Shown: piece by piece, positions 26,041-34,457 of the stretch
Position numbering within the stretch: the first letter of the stretch is position 1
Layout of the letters: every line of letters starts with the position of its first letter
Source: JBGLNJ01 sp041300525
Lineage (GTDB): Bacteria > Chloroflexota > Anaerolineae > Fen-1058
Assembly: GCA_041300525.1 (NCBI GenBank)
Contig: JBGLNJ010000001.1
Span: 2,914,001-2,978,000, forward strand
Length of the DNA: 64,000 nt
Reading direction: 5' to 3'
Notes under the pieces: model-generated
Seen by the model: the letters and a program-made list of their open reading frames with translations, nothing else
Told to the model about the DNA's origin: nothing
The model's database searches: none
Program-made: the position numbers and the translations under genes

Positions 26041-29000
26041 ATGCGCTGTCTTCGCTGTAACACCGACAATGCACTGGTGGAAATCTATTGCACCCGCTGC
26101 GGCGCAGTCCTCGCGCCGGAGGCTGGCGAGCTGCGCACTGTGACTGTGCTGTTTGCCGATATCCGGGGCTTTACAGCGCTCTCCGAACGGCGCACCGCCG
26201 AAGAAATCGCGACGCGCGTCATTAACGAATGTTTTACGCTGCTGGCCGAACAGATTGAAGCCTACGGCGGCGTGGTGGACAAGTTCATCGGCGACGCGGT
26301 GATGGCGCTGTTCGGCGCGCCACGCGCGCACGAAAACGACCCGGAACGCGCCATCATGGCCGCGCTAGGAATGTTGGAGGTGCTGGCCCACTTTAGCGCG
26401 CGCGTGGAAAACCTCATCGGCGCCCGACTGGAAATGCGGATCGGCATCAACACCGGCGAGGCGGTCGCGGGGTGGTTCGGTTCCGTGCGCAACCGCGCTT
26501 ACACCGTCCTCGGCGACACGGTCAACCTGGCCTCGCGCATCGAGCACGCCGGTCAAGCGGGCCAAATCTGGGTGCACGAGACTACCTACCGCCAGGCCGC
26601 GTATGCCTTTGACTTTGAGACCGTCGGTCCTCTGACGGTCAAAGGCAAAAGCAAACCCATCACCGCCTATAAAGTGCTCGGCCCCAAGGCGGTGCGCGAG
26701 CAGCGACGCGGCGTGCCAGGATTGCATGCGACACTAGTGGGCCGCCGCGAAGGGCTGGCCGCGCTGCGCGCCGCGTTCGCGCAGGCGATGCAGGGGCACG
26801 GTTGCAGCCTCAGCCTCGTCGGCGAAGCGGGCATCGGCAAGTCGAGGTTGTGGGCCGAGTTTGAAGACCAGGCACACCACGCAGGGCAACTGGATCAGGC
26901 GCTCGTGCTCAAAGGACGCAGCCTGCCCTACGGACAGCTCAACACGTATGGGACCGTGCGCGAAATCCTCAACGGCTACTTGGGCGACGATCACGAATCG
27001 GACCTGGCCGCTCTCCGCGAGCGAGCGGACGAGCGCGACGCGCCGCTTCTGGGGCAACTCTTGGGCCTGGGCATTTCACTGGGGCAGTACGAAGCGCTGG
27101 GGCCGGCAGAACTGCAACGAGAAATCCACCAGGCCGTGCTGCGGCTCTTTCGCCGGGCGGCGCAGACACATCCGCTGCTGCTGGCGTTCGAGGACGTCCA
27201 CTGGATAGACCCTTCCTCGCTCGCGTTCCTGCGCGAGCTGCTCCCGACACTATCCGACCAGCGCGCGTTGGCGTGCTGCCTCTACCGGCCAGACTTTTCC
27301 GGGCTGGCTGACGTGACCGGCCCGCCCGGCTCGGCGGGCGCGCACACCTGCATCACACTCCCGCCCCTTTCGGAATCCGAAAGCCGTGAGCTGATCGAGA
27401 ACCTGCTCGCCACGCAAGACCTGCCCGAATCGCTGCAGCAAATCATCATCCAAAAAGCGAGCGGCAATCCGTTCTACGTCGAAGAGATGCTCAAGTCGCT
27501 GATCGAGGCAGGCGTCATCGCGCGGCGTGATGGGCGCTGGGTCGTCACGGGTGACCCGACCGGCATCAGCGTGCCGGACACGGTGCAGGGCGTATTGATG
27601 ACGCGCATAGATGGACTGCCGGACGCGGCCAAACGCACGCTGCAACAAGCCGCCGTCATCGGACCGACTTTTCACACTCATCTCCTGGCAGACGCCACGG
27701 ATGTGCCGCAGGTTGCGGAACACCTGGCGCACTTGGTGGAACTAGAGTTTGTCGTCGCCGGCGCCGGCGGCGAGTACCGCTTTAGAAATTTACTCAGCCA
27801 TCAAGTGGCCTACAACAGTTTGCTCCTCGCCCAACGGCAAACGCTGCACTGCCGCATTGCCGCCGCGCTGGAGCGCCATGCTTCGCGCGCCGAGCGGTTG
27901 GAGAGTCAGTACGCGGCGTTGGCTGACCACTATGAACGGGGTGGGCTATGGCCCAAGGCGCTCGAGTACCGGCTCAAGGCCGGCGTCCGCGCTCAACGGC
28001 TCTACGACAACTCGGTGGCAATCGCTCACTGGAACCGGGCGATGGATGTGATGGACCGCTGGGAACAGGGGCCGCAGAGTTTATTGGAAGACGCCGCCGC
28101 GTACCCGCCGGTGTCCCCCGGCTTTTTCGATGCGCAGCGCGTCGAGGTGTGGACGTTGCGCGGCGACGTGCTGGCGCTGACCGGTCAGTACGAGCCGGCG
28201 CAGGCCGATTTCCAGGCCGCGCTCGAGCGCAGCCAGAGCGACGAGTCGCACGCGGAACTGTATTGGCGCATCGGTTCCATCCACGAAAAACTGGGCCAAT
28301 ACGATGCGGCCCTGGCTGCGCTGCAGACGGGCATCAGCCTGGTCGAGCCGAATCCCCAGTCCTCCGCGCTGCCAAGATTGCTTTCCACTCTGGGCTGGGT
28401 GTTCATCCGGCAAGGCCAGCCGGAGCAGACGCGCGCGGTCAGCACGCGCAGCCTGGCCTTGTGCAAAGCGCGCGACTCGCGCGAAGCGGCGCTGGCATTA
28501 AAGTCATTGGGCTATGCCGCGTTCATGCAGGGAGATTTGAACGAAGCGGCGACGCACTGGCAACGCAGCCTGTCGCTCGTGGAACAAATCGGCGATCAAC
28601 GCGAGTTGGCGCGCGTCAACAACAACCTGGGAATGGTCGCCGCGCGCCGGGGTAGCCCGCAAGACGCCATCGCTTATTTTCAACATGGGCTGGAGAGCCT
28701 GGAGCGCATGGGCGACGTCGAAGCCATCGCCACGGTCTATAACAATTTGGGAGGCGCTTATGCCATGGCCGGCCAATTCGGCCCGGCGCGCGATCACTAC
28801 CTCAAAAGTCTCCAGACCCACCTTGATCGGGGCCACGCGCTGGAGGCAGCCGGCTGCCAGATGAATCTGGGCGAGTTGGCCCGCAAGACCGGCGACCTGA
28901 CAACCGCCATTGATTACCTGACGCGCAGTCGAGCGGCGATGGAAAACCTGGGCGCGGCAGAAGACCTGGCCGAAGTGTATCGCCAGTTGGCGGCGACCTA

Positions 29001-29358
29001 TCTGGCCGCGAACGATTTGCCGGTGGCGTATCAACACGGCGAGCACGCGCTGGAATACGCACGCCAGACCGGCAACCGGTTGGAAGAAGGCATCACGCAT
29101 CGCGTGCTGGGACAGATCGCCGGAGAGCAATCACAACTTGACCATTTAGTGGAACACCTGGCCCAGAGCCGAGCCATCCTGGAAGAGCTCGGCAGCGAGC
29201 ATGAACTGGCCTTGACGCTGGTCGAAGAAGCCAGGCTGCTGGAGGACGATGCGCGGCGCAAAACGTTGGAGCGCGCGCACGACATTTTCGTCCGCCTGGG
29301 CGCGACCGCCGAAGCTGAAGGAGTGGAAAAGCTGCTGGACGCTTACGCGCGCGCGTGA
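26041..29358 (+). CDS. Zinc-ribbon, class III adenylate/guanylate cyclase, AAA ATPase and TPR regulator
   Basis: A 1105-aa signalling protein. Residues 1-22 form a zinc ribbon (C3, C6, C17, C20). Residues about 35-215 are a class III nucleotide cyclase domain with the metal-binding FADIRGFTALSE and second Asp in FIGDAVMALFG, and the catalytic region NTGEAVAGWFGS / LGDTVNLASRIE. An AAA/STAND ATPase follows (Walker A GEAGIGKSR, Walker B-like LLLAFEDVHW). From about residue 640 tandem TPRs run to the C-terminus. Such proteins convert ATP to cAMP under control of the ATPase-TPR part. The ATG lies right after a short repeat-like AT tract. Confidence 0.85.
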   Translation: MRCLRCNTDNALVEIYCTRCGAVLAPEAGELRTVTVLFADIRGFTALSERRTAEEIATRVINECFTLLAEQIEAYGGVVDKFIGDAVMALFGAPRAHENDPERAIMAALGMLEVLAHFSARVENLIGARLEMRIGINTGEAVAGWFGSVRNRAYTVLGDTVNLASRIEHAGQAGQIWVHETTYRQAAYAFDFETVGPLTVKGKSKPITAYKVLGPKAVREQRRGVPGLHATLVGRREGLAALRAAFAQAMQGHGCSLSLVGEAGIGKSRLWAEFEDQAHHAGQLDQALVLKGRSLPYGQLNTYGTVREILNGYLGDDHESDLAALRERADERDAPLLGQLLGLGISLGQYEALGPAELQREIHQAVLRLFRRAAQTHPLLLAFEDVHWIDPSSLAFLRELLPTLSDQRALACCLYRPDFSGLADVTGPPGSAGAHTCITLPPLSESESRELIENLLATQDLPESLQQIIIQKASGNPFYVEEMLKSLIEAGVIARRDGRWVVTGDPTGISVPDTVQGVLMTRIDGLPDAAKRTLQQAAVIGPTFHTHLLADATDVPQVAEHLAHLVELEFVVAGAGGEYRFRNLLSHQVAYNSLLLAQRQTLHCRIAAALERHASRAERLESQYAALADHYERGGLWPKALEYRLKAGVRAQRLYDNSVAIAHWNRAMDVMDRWEQGPQSLLEDAAAYPPVSPGFFDAQRVEVWTLRGDVLALTGQYEPAQADFQAALERSQSDESHAELYWRIGSIHEKLGQYDAALAALQTGISLVEPNPQSSALPRLLSTLGWVFIRQGQPEQTRAVSTRSLALCKARDSREAALALKSLGYAAFMQGDLNEAATHWQRSLSLVEQIGDQRELARVNNNLGMVAARRGSPQDAIAYFQHGLESLERMGDVEAIATVYNNLGGAYAMAGQFGPARDHYLKSLQTHLDRGHALEAAGCQMNLGELARKTGDLTTAIDYLTRSRAAMENLGAAEDLAEVYRQLAATYLAANDLPVAYQHGEHALEYARQTGNRLEEGITHRVLGQIAGEQSQLDHLVEHLAQSRAILEELGSEHELALTLVEEARLLEDDARRKTLERAHDIFVRLGATAEAEGVEKLLDAYARA

Positions 29359-29531
29359 ACGATCAGCAATGCCCCGCTGCGGAGTGTCACACGCGCCTTC
29401 GGCCCGGTCATGACATTGCTGACGCCGCGCGCCGGGCCGCTCAACAGCGGCTCGTCGCACAGCGGATAGAGCAGCCCCTCCGTGACGATCGCCTCCGCTT
29501 GGCCGCCCAACGGATTGAGTGACACGCGTCA
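29343..29531 (-). pseudogene. Thiamine pyrophosphokinase, C-terminal fragment
   Basis: A 60-codon frame read leftwards, SLNPLGGQAEAIVTEGL, YPLCDEPLLSGPARGVSNVMTG and ARVTLRSGALLIVHARA. It matches the C-terminal thiamine-binding half-domain of thiamine pyrophosphokinase (G-[LY]-x-Y-P-L ... S-x-G-x-S-N). The N-terminal 150 or so residues with the ATP and catalytic Asp motifs are absent: a stop sits immediately before the GTG at 29525. Its 3' end overlaps the cyclase gene tail by 16 bp in convergent orientation. Remnant of a gene cut at about 29527. Confidence 0.65.
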
Positions 29532-29631
29532 ACAGGCTCCGACCTCGCTGGATGATGGGGCGGAGATACTTTACCCGCAATGCAGGCTCTGTCAAGAACC
29601 TGCGAAACCTATAATACCAGGAGAAGAAAAA

Positions 29632-31017
29632 ATGTCAGACCAATTCAAGTTCAACCTCGACGAAGCCGACATCCCGAAAGCGTATTACAACATCGCCGCC
29701 GATTTGCCCACGCCATTGCCGCCGCCGCTTCACCCAGGCACCGGCCAGCCCATCGGCCCGGACGACCTCGCCCCGCTCTTTCCGATGGGGCTGATCAAGC
29801 AAGAGGTCAGCACCGAGCGCTACATCGAAATCCCAGAGCCGGTGCGCGAGATCTACAAACTCTACCGCCCCACCCCGCTCATCCGCGCGCGGCGGCTGGA
29901 AAAGATGCTCGACACGCCCGCGCACATCTACTACAAGTACGAAGGCGCCAGCCCGGCCGGCAGTCACAAACTCAACACGGCCATTGCCCAGGCATTTTTC
30001 AACAAACAAGAAGGCGTCAAAAAGCTCGCAACTGAGACAGGAGCGGGGCAATGGGGTTCGGCGCTCTCGATGGCCTGCAAGTTCTTTGACATGGACTGCG
30101 AGGTCTTTATGGTCAAAGTCAGCTACGTGCAAAAGCCGTATCGCCGCATCCTCATGGAGATGTACGGCGCGACGGTTCACGCCAGCCCAACAGACTTGAC
30201 GAACGCCGGGCGACAGATATTGGCCGAATCGCCCGACTCGCCAGGGTCACTCGGCATCGCCATCAGCGAGGCGGTCGAGGTCGCCGCGACTTCGGGTGGA
30301 GCATGCAAGTACAGCCTGGGCAGCGTGCTCAACCACGTGCTGCTGCACCAGACCGTCATCGGCCAGGAGGCACAAAAACAAATGGAGATGGCGGGCGAGT
30401 ATCCCAACGTCGTCATCGGCTGCGTGGGCGGCGGGAGCAACTTTTCGGGCATGGCGTTCCCCTTCCTGCGCGACAAGCTCGCGAGCAACAACGGCAAGGG
30501 CACGCGCTTTATCGCCGTCGAGCCGACCGCCGCGCCTTCGCTCACCAAAGGCCCCTACGCTTACGACTTTGGCGACACGGTGAAGATGACACCGCTGGTC
30601 AAGATGTACACGTTGGGACACACGTTCATCCCAGCCGGCATTCACGCCGGCGGACTGCGCTATCACGGCATGGCCCCGTTGGTCTCTGCCCTGTGTAACG
30701 CGGGTTACATCGAGGCTATCGCCGTGCACCAGAACCCGACGTTTGCGGCGGCGATCCAGTTCGCGCATACCGAGGGCATCGTCCCCGCGCCCGAGTCGGC
30801 GCACGCCATCCGCGTGGCGATTGACCAGGCGCTCGACGCCAAGGCGCGCGGGGAAAAACGTATTATCCTGTTCAACCTGTCCGGCCACGGCAATCTCGAC
30901 TTGGCCGCCTACGAGCAGTACCTCGGCGGCAAACTCAAAGATTACGAATATCCAGCCGAAGAAGTGGCGGCTGCGCTGGCCTGCCTGCCGCGCGTGGGAG
31001 AGATGGCGGCAGCGTAG
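29632..31017 (+). CDS. trpB: Tryptophan synthase beta chain, TrpB2 type
   Basis: A 461-aa PLP enzyme joining indole and serine to give tryptophan. It is of the longer TrpB2 class (length, no partner trpA next to it, and the N-terminal segment IPKAYYNIAADLPTPLPPPLHP). The PLP lysine is K113 in AGSHKLN; the phosphate-binding loop is CVGGGSNFSG; NLSGHGNLD closes the active site. The start at 29632 is preceded by AGGAGAAG. TrpB2 enzymes often work without the alpha subunit as indole scavengers. It is convergent with the aro operon, sharing a hairpin at 31022-31052. Confidence 0.9.
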   Translation: MSDQFKFNLDEADIPKAYYNIAADLPTPLPPPLHPGTGQPIGPDDLAPLFPMGLIKQEVSTERYIEIPEPVREIYKLYRPTPLIRARRLEKMLDTPAHIYYKYEGASPAGSHKLNTAIAQAFFNKQEGVKKLATETGAGQWGSALSMACKFFDMDCEVFMVKVSYVQKPYRRILMEMYGATVHASPTDLTNAGRQILAESPDSPGSLGIAISEAVEVAATSGGACKYSLGSVLNHVLLHQTVIGQEAQKQMEMAGEYPNVVIGCVGGGSNFSGMAFPFLRDKLASNNGKGTRFIAVEPTAAPSLTKGPYAYDFGDTVKMTPLVKMYTLGHTFIPAGIHAGGLRYHGMAPLVSALCNAGYIEAIAVHQNPTFAAAIQFAHTEGIVPAPESAHAIRVAIDQALDAKARGEKRIILFNLSGHGNLDLAAYEQYLGGKLKDYEYPAEEVAAALACLPRVGEMAAA

Positions 31018-31021
31018 AAAA

Positions 31022-31052
31022 ACTCTCGCGTCACACCGATGGACGCGAGAGT
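31022..31052 (-). terminator. Intrinsic terminator of the aro operon (shared with trpB2)
   Basis: An 11-bp perfect stem (ACTCTCGCGTC / GACGCGAGAGT) with a 9-base loop. Read on the minus strand it is followed by TTTTT, a classical rho-independent terminator for the leftward aro operon. On the plus strand it lies 4 bp after the trpB2 stop but lacks a U-run. Confidence 0.75.
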
Positions 31053-31073
31053 CATCTCAATAGTTCGCGGGAG

Positions 31074-31113
31074 AACCTTGCGAAGGTTGCTTTTTGACAA
31101 CCTTCGCAAGGTT
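31074..31113. repeat. Perfect 16-bp inverted repeat
   Basis: AACCTTGCGAAGGTTG (31074-31089) and its exact complement (31098-31113) around an 8-base loop. Each arm is itself palindromic at AACCTTGCGAAGGTT. It lies between the trpB2/aro terminator and aroQ. Confidence 0.8.
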
Positions 31114-31127
31114 CGAGTATGACCACA

Positions 31128-31631
31128 TTACGCCCCCTCCCCTGCCCGATCTGCCAGGTGATCCAGCAGCGCCGTCAGCCCTAGCAAATAGCTGCGCCAA
31201 CCAAAACCGCTGATCTGCCCCACGCACACCGGCGCAGTGAGCGACGTGTGACGGAACGCCTCGCGGGCATGGAGGTTCGAAAGGTGCGCCTCGACTGCGG
31301 GGAGCTTGACGCTGGCGATGGCGTCACGCAGCGCGACGCTGGTGTGCGTATACCCACCGGGGTTGATGAGGACGCCGTCGGCCCAGTCCATCGCCTCGTG
31401 CAGCGCGTCAATCAGCCCCCCCTCGTGATTGGATTGCACGATGCGCAATTCCGCGTCGCGCTCGGTCGCCATCGCTTGCAGCGCCGCATTGATCTCGTCC
31501 AGCGTCACGCGACCGTAGGTCTGCGGCTCTCGCCTCCCCAGCAAGTTGAGATTGGGGCCGTGCAACACCAGCACCTTGAACTTGCCTCTTGCCTCTTGCC
31601 TCTTGCGTCCCGCATCCTGTGACTTGCTCAT
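31128..31631 (-). CDS. aroQ: 3-Dehydroquinate dehydratase, type II
   Basis: A 167-aa type II dehydroquinase that dehydrates 3-dehydroquinate to 3-dehydroshikimate as a dodecamer. Family landmarks are VLHGPNLNLLGRREPQTYG (catalytic Arg and Tyr loop), QSNHEGGLIDALHEA, LINPGGYTHTSVALRDA and EAHLSNLHAREAFRH. The usual protein starts at about the VLVLHGPN strand; here 17 extra residues (SKSQDAGRKRQEARGKF) precede it, all encoded by a 7-bp repeat array (31581-31629) that also supplies the start codon. The start overlaps the aroKB stop by 4 bp. Confidence 0.9.
   Translation of the reverse strand: MSKSQDAGRKRQEARGKFKVLVLHGPNLNLLGRREPQTYGRVTLDEINAALQAMATERDAELRIVQSNHEGGLIDALHEAMDWADGVLINPGGYTHTSVALRDAIASVKLPAVEAHLSNLHAREAFRHTSLTAPVCVGQISGFGWRSYLLGLTALLDHLADRAGEGA
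31581..31629. repeat. 7-unit degenerate 7-bp tandem array covering the aroQ 5' end
   Basis: CTTGCCT three times, CTTGCGT, CCCGCAT, CCTGTGA, CTTGCTC. The last unit contacts the aroQ start codon on the minus strand, so the repeat encodes the first 16 residues. Confidence 0.8.
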
Positions 31632-33241
31632 GCCTCACTCCTTGCGCCCAAGCTACACAAAACCGAGCGCACAACCTGCACCGGGACATTTGCAATGATC
31701 TCGACCTGACCAATGGCGCGCGGAAGTGCCCAGCGCAAGCCATACCCCTGCTTCTTTTTGTCGTGCGTCATGGCCGCCAAAATCGCATCGGCGTCAAAGG
31801 GCGGACATCGCACCGGCAACTCCCAAGCCAAAAGAATCGCCTCGATGCGATCTGCCAGCGACACATCGGCTCGGCCCGACTCTACCGCAATTCTGGCCGC
31901 CGCCACCATCCCGATGCTGACGGCTTTTCCATGGCGCAGAGAAAAATCGCTCAGCCTTTCCAGCGCATGGCCCACCGTGTGTCCCAGGTTGAGCACGGCG
32001 CGGCGCCCCTGTTCAAATGGATCCTGTTCCACAACCGCAATCTTGACTCGCAATGCCCGCGCAATCCAATCTCCTAATCTCCTTGTCTCCTTGTCTCCTT
32101 GTCTGCTCTCCAATTCGACAAACAACGCCACATCTCCAATGACGCCCTGCTTGATCATCTCTGCCATGCCGGAGCGGAACTCTGCAGCGGGCAGTGTTGC
32201 CAACACGGCAGGATCAATCACCACCAACGCCGGTTGCTTGAACGCGCCAACCAGGTTCTTGCCCTGGGGAAGGTCAACGCCCGTCTTGCCGCCCACGCTG
32301 GCATCCACCATCGCCAGCAGCGTCGTAGGCGCTTGAACAAAGCGGACGCCCCGCATGTAGCTCGCCGCCGCAAAGCCCGCCACATCGCCGGTCACGCCGC
32401 CGCCCAACGCCAACACCGTGCCGCTGCGATCCAATCCTCCGGCAAGGAACTGACCGTAAAGCGATGCGACGGTGGCGAGCGTTTTATGCTGCTCGCCATC
32501 GGGGATGGAACAAATGAACGGCAAGAATCCCGCCGACCGCAGCGATGCCTCGACCTGCGCGGCATAGAGCAGCGCGACGACTGTGTTGGAAACGATGGCA
32601 ACCCGGCTGCCTTCGGCGATGCCAACGGCGCGCAATGCCCCGCCGATGTGACCGAGCACCCCGATGCCGATGTGAATGTCATATTGTCCGCCCGGATAGT
32701 GGACGGGCAAAGTGATGACATCGGCACTTTCGATGACCCGGTCGGTCACCGCTTCAATCGAAAGCGCAGTGGTGTCAATCTGCCAGGGGATAGCGTCATA
32801 CGTCTCGCGGCGCGCCTGAAGCAGTTGCTCGATTTGGGCGCGGCGGTCGGCCACGGCGAGCAGAGGCCGGTCTGCATTGCCATCCACCCGACGCAAAATC
32901 TCGTCCACGCCGCAGGTCAAGCAGACGACAGCGCCGCTCGCCATCATCCGCGCCCGGTTGGCCGGGTTGACCAACGCGCCGCCGCCCGTAGCGATCACCA
33001 GCCCGTCACGCGCGCTCAACTCCTCGCACAGCGCGACCTCCATCTGCCGGAACGCCGGCTCGCCGTCTTGCGCAAAGATGCGCGCGATAGGCTTGCCCGC
33101 CCGCGCTTCGATTACGCCATCCATGTCCACAAACTCATGGCCGAGTCGCTCCGCCACCGCGCGCCCGATGCGGGTCTTGCCCGTGCCCATAAAGCCGGTC
33201 AATACGATGTTGCGTGACGAATCCATCAGCACTCCCATCAT
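31628..33241 (-). CDS. aroKB: Shikimate kinase / 3-dehydroquinate synthase fusion
   Basis: A 537-aa bifunctional protein. Residues 10-170 are shikimate kinase (Walker A GFMGTGKT at 16-23, the shikimate-binding DMDG, and GGGALVNPANR). Residues 175-537 are 3-dehydroquinate synthase with the NAD-binding LGGGVTGDVAGFAA, SVGGKTGVDLPQGKN and the metal ligands in GHTVGHALE and RHGKAVSIGM. It would supply steps 2 and 5 of the shikimate pathway. Inside the AroB part, ELESRQGDKETRRLGDWIAR is partly encoded by an 8-bp repeat array (32068-32107), located in a helical linker, so activity may be retained. It overlaps both aroC and aroQ by 4 bp. Confidence 0.92.
   Translation of the reverse strand: MMGVLMDSSRNIVLTGFMGTGKTRIGRAVAERLGHEFVDMDGVIEARAGKPIARIFAQDGEPAFRQMEVALCEELSARDGLVIATGGGALVNPANRARMMASGAVVCLTCGVDEILRRVDGNADRPLLAVADRRAQIEQLLQARRETYDAIPWQIDTTALSIEAVTDRVIESADVITLPVHYPGGQYDIHIGIGVLGHIGGALRAVGIAEGSRVAIVSNTVVALLYAAQVEASLRSAGFLPFICSIPDGEQHKTLATVASLYGQFLAGGLDRSGTVLALGGGVTGDVAGFAAASYMRGVRFVQAPTTLLAMVDASVGGKTGVDLPQGKNLVGAFKQPALVVIDPAVLATLPAAEFRSGMAEMIKQGVIGDVALFVELESRQGDKETRRLGDWIARALRVKIAVVEQDPFEQGRRAVLNLGHTVGHALERLSDFSLRHGKAVSIGMVAAARIAVESGRADVSLADRIEAILLAWELPVRCPPFDADAILAAMTHDKKKQGYGLRWALPRAIGQVEIIANVPVQVVRSVLCSLGARSEA
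32068..32107. repeat. 5-unit degenerate 8-bp tandem array in aroB coding sequence
   Basis: AATCTCCT twice, TGTCTCCT twice, TGTCTGCT. The period is exactly 8 bp, unlike the 7-bp arrays. In frame within the 3-dehydroquinate synthase domain. Confidence 0.8.
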
Positions 33242-34455
33242 CCTAAAGGCTTGGGAACCTTTGCAAGAGTTTCGTTGTCAAACGCTGCGTCCCAGTGCGC
33301 CTTCATCTCGCGCAGCGAGTCGCCGCCCAGTTTTTCTATCAACGCATCGGCCAGCACCCAGGCGACCATCGCCTCGCCGATCACACACGCGCGCGGCACG
33401 TGGCAAAAATCCGAGCGTTGATACTGGGCGAGCGCAGGTTCGCCCGTCGCCAGGTCTACCGAGTGCAACGGCGTGGCCGTCGTGGCGATGGGCTTGAGCG
33501 CAGCGCGAATCACAATCGGCATTCCGTTCGTGATGCCGCCTTCCAGTCCGCCCGCGCGATTCGTCTTGCGCGTGGCCCCCACTCCCGTCTGCGAAAAGGG
33601 AAGCGAGTCCCCTCCCCTGTTCGCGGTCTTTGCGAACGGGGGAGGGTCAGGGTGGGGGAAAATCTCGTCCTGCACTACAGTCCCCAGGCGCCGCGCATTT
33701 TCAAACGCCGGGCCGATCTCGACGCCCTTGACCGACTGAATGCTCATCACTGCCTGCGCCAGGCGACCGTCGAGCTTGCGATCCCAGTGGACATGCGAGC
33801 CGAGGCCCACCGGCACGTTCAGCGCGACGATCTCGATCACCCCGCCGACGGTGTCCTTGGCGCGCATGACCTCTTGGATCCGCGCTGCGATTTTTCCGGC
33901 GCTGGCGGCATCGGCCACGCGCACGTCCGAGGCTTGCGCCCGCGTAAAGATTTCAGGATAAGGCGCATCGGGGACATTCGCGCGCACGCCGCCGATCTCG
34001 AGCACGTGGCTGCCGACCACGACGCCGAACTCGGTCAGCAAAAGTCGCGCCAACGCGCTGCAGGCAACGCGCATCGCGGTTTCTCGCGCGCTGGCGCGTT
34101 CGGCCACCAGGCGCAAGTCGTCCAAGCCGTACTTGAGCGACCCGGCCCAATCCGCGTGTCCCGGGCGAGGAATCGTCTGCGGCGGCACGACCTTGTCTTT
34201 CCAGTTAGCATAGTCCCGGTTCTCGATTTTGAGCGCAACGGGCGCGCCAATCGTTTGCCCATTGACCACGCCGCCCAGAATTTCCACCCGGTCAGTTTCG
34301 ATCTTCATGCGAGCAGACCGCCCGACGCCGATTTGTCGCCGCGCCAGATCGCGGTTGATGGCCTCGGCGTCCACCGCCAGGCCCGCCGGCAAACCTTCCA
34401 CGATGCCGGTCAGGCAAGGGCCGTGAGATTCACCGGCCGTCAGGAATCGCAACAT
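33238..34455 (-). CDS. aroC: Chorismate synthase with palindromic insertion
   Basis: A 405-aa FMN-dependent chorismate synthase converting EPSP to chorismate, the last common aromatic step. Landmarks: LRFLTAGESHGPCLTGIVEGLPAG at the N-terminus, GRSARMKIETDRVEILGGV, RPGHADW, RASARETAMRVA, and near the C-terminus RSDFCHVPRACVIGEAM. After VVQDEI about 30 residues (FPHPDPPPFAKTANRGG ...) are foreign, encoded by a GC-rich palindromic element (33575-33659). The family sequence resumes at NRAGGLEGGITNG. The insert accounts for the length excess over typical 360-390 aa enzymes. It sits next to the FMN-binding segment, so function is plausible but not certain. Confidence 0.9.
   Translation of the reverse strand: MLRFLTAGESHGPCLTGIVEGLPAGLAVDAEAINRDLARRQIGVGRSARMKIETDRVEILGGVVNGQTIGAPVALKIENRDYANWKDKVVPPQTIPRPGHADWAGSLKYGLDDLRLVAERASARETAMRVACSALARLLLTEFGVVVGSHVLEIGGVRANVPDAPYPEIFTRAQASDVRVADAASAGKIAARIQEVMRAKDTVGGVIEIVALNVPVGLGSHVHWDRKLDGRLAQAVMSIQSVKGVEIGPAFENARRLGTVVQDEIFPHPDPPPFAKTANRGGDSLPFSQTGVGATRKTNRAGGLEGGITNGMPIVIRAALKPIATTATPLHSVDLATGEPALAQYQRSDFCHVPRACVIGEAMVAWVLADALIEKLGGDSLREMKAHWDAAFDNETLAKVPKPLG
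33575..33659. repeat. GC-rich palindromic element in aroC
   Basis: Arms CCCTCCCCTGTTCGC (33610-33624) and GCGAACGGGGGAGGG (33632-33646) pair at 14 of 15 positions, followed by TCAGGGTGGGGG. A related copy with GCGAACAGGGGAGGG and CCCCCACCCTG lies upstream of cysE (41274-41328). Confidence 0.75.
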
Positions 34456-34457
34456 CG

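Noticed and set aside
31074..31113. Attachment site or dif-like site
   Set aside because: The perfect inverted repeat is better explained as one of the palindromic repeats. No integrase gene is nearby and the spacing does not match dif.
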